NCBI RefSeq assembly: GCF_023159225.1 | Contig: NC_063161.1 | Coordinates: 6,261,580 to 6,325,579, forward strand | Reading direction: 5' to 3' | DNA from: Perognathus longimembris pacificus | Taxonomy: Eukaryota > Chordata > Mammalia > Rodentia > Heteromyidae | Length of the DNA: 64,000 nt | Notes under the pieces: generated by a model | What the model was told of the DNA's origin: nothing | The model's input: only the letters and a program-made list of their open reading frames with translations | Databases searched by the model: none | Program-made: the position numbers and the translations under genes | In this document: positions 59,201-64,000 of the stretch, in pieces | Layout of the letters: each line of letters begins with the position of its first letter | How positions within the stretch are numbered: the stretch's first letter is position 1

Positions 59201-59948
59201 ATACCTATTTGGCTGGCCTCCCAGGCCTGCGCTCGTCTCCCAGGACTGTTGCAGGTTCAGATGTGAGCACACCATCAAGTCCCAGCAAAGGCTGGGCAGT
59301 TAGGAGGGGGATCATTAAACTTGATTGCAACCACTCTGGGTACCTGGCAAAGACCTTCCTTTGTCACAGAGACTGCTATAGGCCCCCATCTGAATTGACC
59401 AGTCCTAAGACCCTCAGGGGAGGCCAAGAGGCCAAGCAGCTACCTTCTAGAAAATCGTCACCTGTCCAGCTTCCCACAGGGTTGGGGAGGGCTTGTTTGC
59501 CCGGGGCCAGAGGACAGTCATTCCCTTCCCTTCATACAGCAGAGAGTCATACTGGGTCTACCCAACATCTCTGACTGCAGAATCTCCTTCTCTGAGATTC
59601 TCCAAGAAGGAGCACGGGCTCCAGGAGAGTGGGTTGTACGTAAAAACTCTCAATCACTTAGGGCCATCAATTCACTTGTGAGGAGGGCATGAGAAGCGAG
59701 AGACTGGCAGCGTGAGGCCACAGCTCCTGGGAGTCAGCCTGGAACAGCTCTGTGGTATAAACGCTTATGTGGAGCTATTCCTTTGTTCCACAAGACCTAG
59801 GCAATGCCACCCCTAGGGTAAGGTTCAAATGTGAACTAATCAGGGAGAAAAGCAGCGCAGGTGAGGAGCCTGTCTGAGGTGGTTGACTGCTCAATGCTGT
59901 GTTTCTAGGCACTCGTGGAGCTCACACACACCGCTCTAAGAAAATTAT

Positions 59949-60620
59949 GCAAGGACCATACATACTGTGGGCAGATGGAAAGACAACCAACCATGGCCTT
60001 GACAAACACTGGCCTGAGCAGATGAGCACCTGGGGAGGGTGCTGCATGGTGTGTGTAGGGGGGGGGGGGGCGGGGAGAGGGAGAGAGAGAGAGATAATCC
60101 CGTGATGCTTTGGAAAACACAGTGGGTCTCAGAGTTGGCCTGATAGACCCTCGTCTTGCCTTTCCAGGTGGTTCTCCCATCAGATAGATCCCGCAATACA
60201 ACCTTCAGCGTGTCACTTCTTTGCCCATAGCCGGTATGGCTCCAGACTACTGATAGAAACAAGTTGTAGGCCCTGAGGGAGAGCACTTGAAGAGCTTTCA
60301 TGTGCTTTTGACCCAAAGATGTGTTCTTCCACCTTCTCCAACCATAAGTTTGCATTGCCTGAGGTTAGCCTGCTCTCCAAATTCACCAGCAGGCTGAAAG
60401 CCTGTGCCTCAACTTAATGCTCCTCCATCTCTGAGGTGATGGGAATGTCTCTCTCCACGGAGGTCCTTGTTTTACCCTTTCCAAAGTATGGGATTATCTG
60501 ACACCCTCCCACCCACACCCCTCCATGCAGCACCCTCCCCAGGTGCTCGTCTGCTCAGGCCTGTGTTTTTTGGGGACATGGGTTGGTTGTCTTTCCATCT
60601 ACCCATGGGATGGTCCTTGC
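59949..60620. repeat. inverted repeat, ~110-bp arms
   Basis: Arm 1 (59949-60061) and the reverse complement of arm 2 (60508-60620) share GCAAGGACCAT, CAGATGGAAAGACAACCAAC, GGCCTGAGCAGA and GAGCACCTGGGGAGGGTGCT in the same order with a few mismatches. The spacer is about 446 bp. Frames on opposite strands therefore give similar peptides, with no sign that they are coding. Confidence 0.85.
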
Positions 60621-61819
60621 GTCCTTCAGTCACCTGCACACAGCAGCTTCCCTCCATAGGGAGAGGATGCAGTTTGAGCCTGAACTCTGGACAACTAAGA
60701 AGACAGATCGAGGACAGCTTCAACAGGGTCCTGTTTCCTATGTGGCTGCCAGGCTGTCCCCACTCCACCAGTAGGGCATCTGTGCTTTGTCAGCCGAGGC
60801 TTCCCAGCTGTCAGGAGTCACATTCTGCTGTTTTGGGCTCACTAATGGGACATCATTAAACACCAGGCTCCCTGGCTGCACTGGCAGTGGCTGGTGCCCA
60901 GCCAGGCTACATCCTTCTTTGGACCCCTCAGCCGCAGTTCAGGGCTGGGTTTCTGACCTGTAGGTCATGTCCTCCCTCTGGGGAGTGAACCCTAGGGTTC
61001 ACATCCGATGGATCCGACCCTGTGAGGTCTTCCACACCCTGAGACAGAGGTTGAATGAAGGGGGACAGCCAGAGGAGAGCAGGCTGATTGCAAAGAAAGA
61101 GGACAGATGTACCCACACACACAAGGTCAGCTCACTCAGCCATGAGGAAGCATACGTGACCCACCAGGGAGTAAGCACAGTAATTCTTTTTAAGATCAGA
61201 GGCCAGCTTTCCCCTGCCCCACGGCGTGCTTCTGGGACGACTTCCCCTGCACTAAGTTGGTGTTAATTAGTGAAAATTATCTAATGCAAGCTTATTTTAA
61301 CATTAGCTTAAAGCCAAACATAATTAGGAAGATAAATCAGCTGCTAAAAAAAAATCCAGTGAAGATACACAAACGAGTTTTAGGATCCTTGGCTGGTTGG
61401 GGTTATAGCCTTGAGCGCTTAGCTCTGTGCAGCACATGGCAGAGCTAGGCAGGGGTCAAGAAGTCTTGCAGAAAAAATGTCTCCCACTTGATCCATAGGG
61501 CAGGGCAACTGGAGCTGGCAGCTTGTCAGCTCTGGGGGTAACTTGCTTCCAGGCCTGCTGATGGGAGCTGGGAAGGCTTCCCCACAGAGGCAAGGTGAGA
61601 GGACAGGGAGAGGCCTGGTAGGGAAGGTAGCTGGGAGCCATTTGGGTGCAGCTAATGGTGTGAGTCTACAAGCCCCAAGGCTTCCAGCTTTGTATACAGC
61701 CCCACCCTTTGCCTGCTCTGCTCGGGCAAAACTTGGCTAATTCCACTGTCCATTTCCAGGAAGCCTCTGCTAGCCTCTATACTTGTGCGGAAGTCTGGGA
61801 ATCGAACTCCTCTTGGTTC

Positions 61820-61935
61820 CCATCCAGCTCTACTATTTACCAGCATCATGACCTTACTTATCCTCTCTGACCCTCGGTTCCCTCATCTGTAACATAGAAA
61901 GTTGCTGGGTTGTCATGATGTTTAAACAAAAATAG
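61820..61935 (+). mobile_element. MIR
   Basis: CATGACCTTACTTATCCTCT, CGGTTCCCTCATCTGTAACA and GTTGTCATGATG follow the MIR core closely. Confidence 0.65.
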
Positions 61936-61939
61936 GCTA

Positions 61940-62035
61940 GTAGGGCCAGAGATGGTGCTCAGTGCTAGGAACCCTGGCTTGTCTTGCATCTGCAAGGGCC
62001 TAAGTTGGATCCCCAGTATCACAATAAACAAACAA
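61940..62035 (+). mobile_element. ID-like monomer
   Basis: GGGCCAGAGATGGTGCTCAG and AAGTTGGATCCCCAG with an AAAC-rich tail. Confidence 0.55.
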
Positions 62036-62154
62036 ACCCACCAATAAACAAATAATAGAAGGGTTAGCACTTAAATGCCCAGTAAATAATAACTAGCATC
62101 ACTACACTGAAATTAATTTTCTTTCTCTCTGATCCATTAGTCTTAAGGTAGGGT

Positions 62155-62230
62155 TCCTGTTTTTTTCATCTGTAAATTTCTGGTACCTGGCACACAGTTG
62201 GTCCTCAGTAAAACATGTTGAGTGAGTATT
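62155..62230 (+). mobile_element. MIR/L2 3' fragment
   Basis: GGTACCTGGCACACAGTTGG then CAGTAAAACATGTTGAGTGA. Confidence 0.45.
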
Positions 62231-62388
62231 GCAATGGGGGACTCTCTAGGCAGTTTAGAAACCCTCTTGGGAGGAGAAATTAAGGACACTCACAATCTGT
62301 CCTTGAAAAACTACCAGAAGGAAAAGTCCTAGTCCATGCCTCTGTTCCCCCATCTCCTGACTCACTCACTGATGAAAAGGAAAAAAAG

Positions 62389-62602
62389 GGGGCTGGGGAT
62401 ATAGCCTAGTGGCAAGAGTGCCTGCCTCGGATACACGAGGCCCTAGGTTCGATTCCCCAGCACCACATATACAGAAAACGGCCAGAAGCGGCGCTGTGGC
62501 TCAAGTGGCAGAGTGCTAGCCTTGAGCGGGAAGAAGCCAGGGACAGTGCTCAGGCCCTGAGTCCAAGGCCCAGGACTGGCCAAAAAAAAAAAAAAAAAAA
62601 AA
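62389..62602 (+). mobile_element. IDL-Geo dimeric SINE (young subfamily)
   Basis: Nearly undamaged copy with a 22-A tail. AAAAGGAAAAAAAGG is present on both sides. Confidence 0.92.
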
Positions 62603-63799
62603 GGAAAAAAAGGAAAAAGAACACTAATCCAGAGCTTCCCACACACCCCACCAGTACCTCCAAGAGCCGGGCAGAATGATGACCAGTACACAAGCTGTGC
62701 TGGGGATGGGGGTACAGATCAACAGAAAGCCTGGGCCAGAGACTCATCATTAGAAAAGCCACTGGCTCTTGTCCAGATCTAAGATCCTGAGACCACTAGC
62801 AGGTCCACAGACTCCACGGCCTTCGGAGAAGGAAATGGAAAGCTGGAGAAAGCAGTTCTGGTGGCATATGTATATGTGGGTGGGGGGACCAAGGCTGGGG
62901 GGATTGGGACTGGGGCACGCAATGGGGGGAGTGGGAGTACTGGGGCTGGGGCAGGGATGGCTCTGGTGATCAGTGGAGGAAAAGTTAGTGCTAGAAAGGA
63001 GGCAGGTCCTAGCTAGGGCCCAGCCCTGCACGTGTGTTCTTTGCCCTGCTTCCTCCCGTCCAGCTCTGCTGAAGCTGCTCCCAGAACAGGTTCCACTCTG
63101 TATACTCTAAGGGAGAGGCAGGCGGTAGAGCTGGCAGTCAACCACGGTGAGCCGGTATCCCAGGGGCCTGGAGGAGGAGGGGTGAGGCACTGGGGATCCC
63201 CTAAAGGTCTCCTCTACCTGTCAGGGAAGGGGCACACATCCTGGGGTGCCAGAATGTGGCCACTGAAGAGAACAAGACAGGTTCCCAGAGCTTCCTGCGC
63301 TCCCTCCCTTCGTGTCCCCAAGTAACCTCCCCAGTACTCTGCTGGGCAGGAAGGCAGGAAGAACCCTCTGTCCCGCACTCAGCCCAAGTGAGAGCAGCAA
63401 AGTCACACACCTGTCTGTCTCCAGAAACAGTCTGTGAGACAACCAGGGCCTGGTTGGCAAAATGTACTTGGTGATAAATATATTTCGAGTGTTTCTGGAA
63501 GTTTGTGTTTTTTTTTTGAAAGAGTTGGTTCAAAGGCCAATTCTCAAGGGTCACCTGCACTTTGCTGACAACTTGGGTAGGATCCCAGCTAGCCAGCAAG
63601 CAGTTCAGGAGCTTTGTGATGCCCTGCTTTCCCTGAGACTGGGGAAAATATCTTGTCCCTCACAAGACGCTGCACTGCAGTAGCAAAAGGAAGCAAGCAT
63701 GCACAACACATATGTGTTTTCTCAATGGTGGAGAATCCCTTTCTATGCCTATGTCCCTCACCTTTTCTAAGGTGTTTTCTCAGAGCCTTGCATTGGATT

Positions 63800-63960
63800 C
63801 TTAGCACAACTCTGTAAACACAAACAAGGCAGCAAAAATTATCCCCTTAACATAGGCAGAAATAGAGGCTCAGCAAAATTAAATGATTTGTCCACGGTTG
63901 CCCAGTGAGCAAGGAAAACAGGTGGCCAGTGCAGGAGTGAGGACTCCCTGGCTCCCGGCT
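63800..63960 (-). mobile_element. MIR
   Basis: AGAAATAGAGGCTCAGCAAA and TTGTCCACGGTTGCCCAGTG are the MIR core on the minus strand. Confidence 0.55.
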
Positions 63961-64000
63961 CCCAGCCCTGGACTCCTTCCTCTGGCAGTGGCCTGGGCCT

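Overview
The window is mammalian nuclear DNA: spliced coding exons, one CpG island, many SINEs and LINE-1 fragments, and long non-coding stretches. The most abundant short repeat is a dimeric SINE. Its left half is ID-like (tRNA-Ala-derived) and its right half matches the 'Geo' unit, the architecture described as IDL-Geo from kangaroo rats, pocket mice and pocket gophers. That points to a geomyoid rodent (Heteromyidae or Geomyidae). No species can be named from the sequence alone.

The only protein gene with readable coding exons is FAM83F, on the minus strand. Exons 2, 3, 4 and 5 lie at 51242-51409, 50678-50799, 49010-49704 and 42927-42976, all with canonical splice sites and phases that join without a break. 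Together they encode 344 residues: most of the DUF1669 pseudo-phospholipase-D domain and the whole C-terminal tail down to a CVIS prenylation box. Exon 1 (about 163 residues) is not found and should lie beyond 64000, so 51410-64000 is intron 1. Tandem AATAAA/ATTAAA signals at 39611-39628 are a plausible end of its long 3' UTR.

A CpG island at about 28900-30650 carries a cluster of nine CCAAT/ATTGG boxes and a strong minus-strand splice donor after 29804. In human 22q13.1 the next gene downstream of FAM83F on the same strand is TNRC6B. The island is therefore most simply the TNRC6B promoter with a non-coding first exon, and 1-29800 the start of its long first intron. This is inferred from synteny and promoter structure; no TNRC6B coding exon is visible.

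The rest is repeat-dominated. 1-28800 holds dense SINEs, several L1 ORF2 fragments, a U6-L1 chimeric retrocopy (13270-16154) and a small processed retrocopy inserted into a SINE (19862-20350). 30650-39600 is intergenic with many SINEs, MIR and L2 pieces. 39300-46080 is GC-rich and free of recognisable SINEs. 51900-64000 holds a nested L1-in-L1, an MLT2-type solo LTR, a SINE-in-SINE nest, and a 110-bp inverted repeat near 60 kb. I saw no CRISPR array, operon, phage or other prokaryotic system. No wholly new biological system is supported; the points most worth checking are the mosaic SINE architecture, the U6-L1 chimera, the retrocopy and the inverted repeat.
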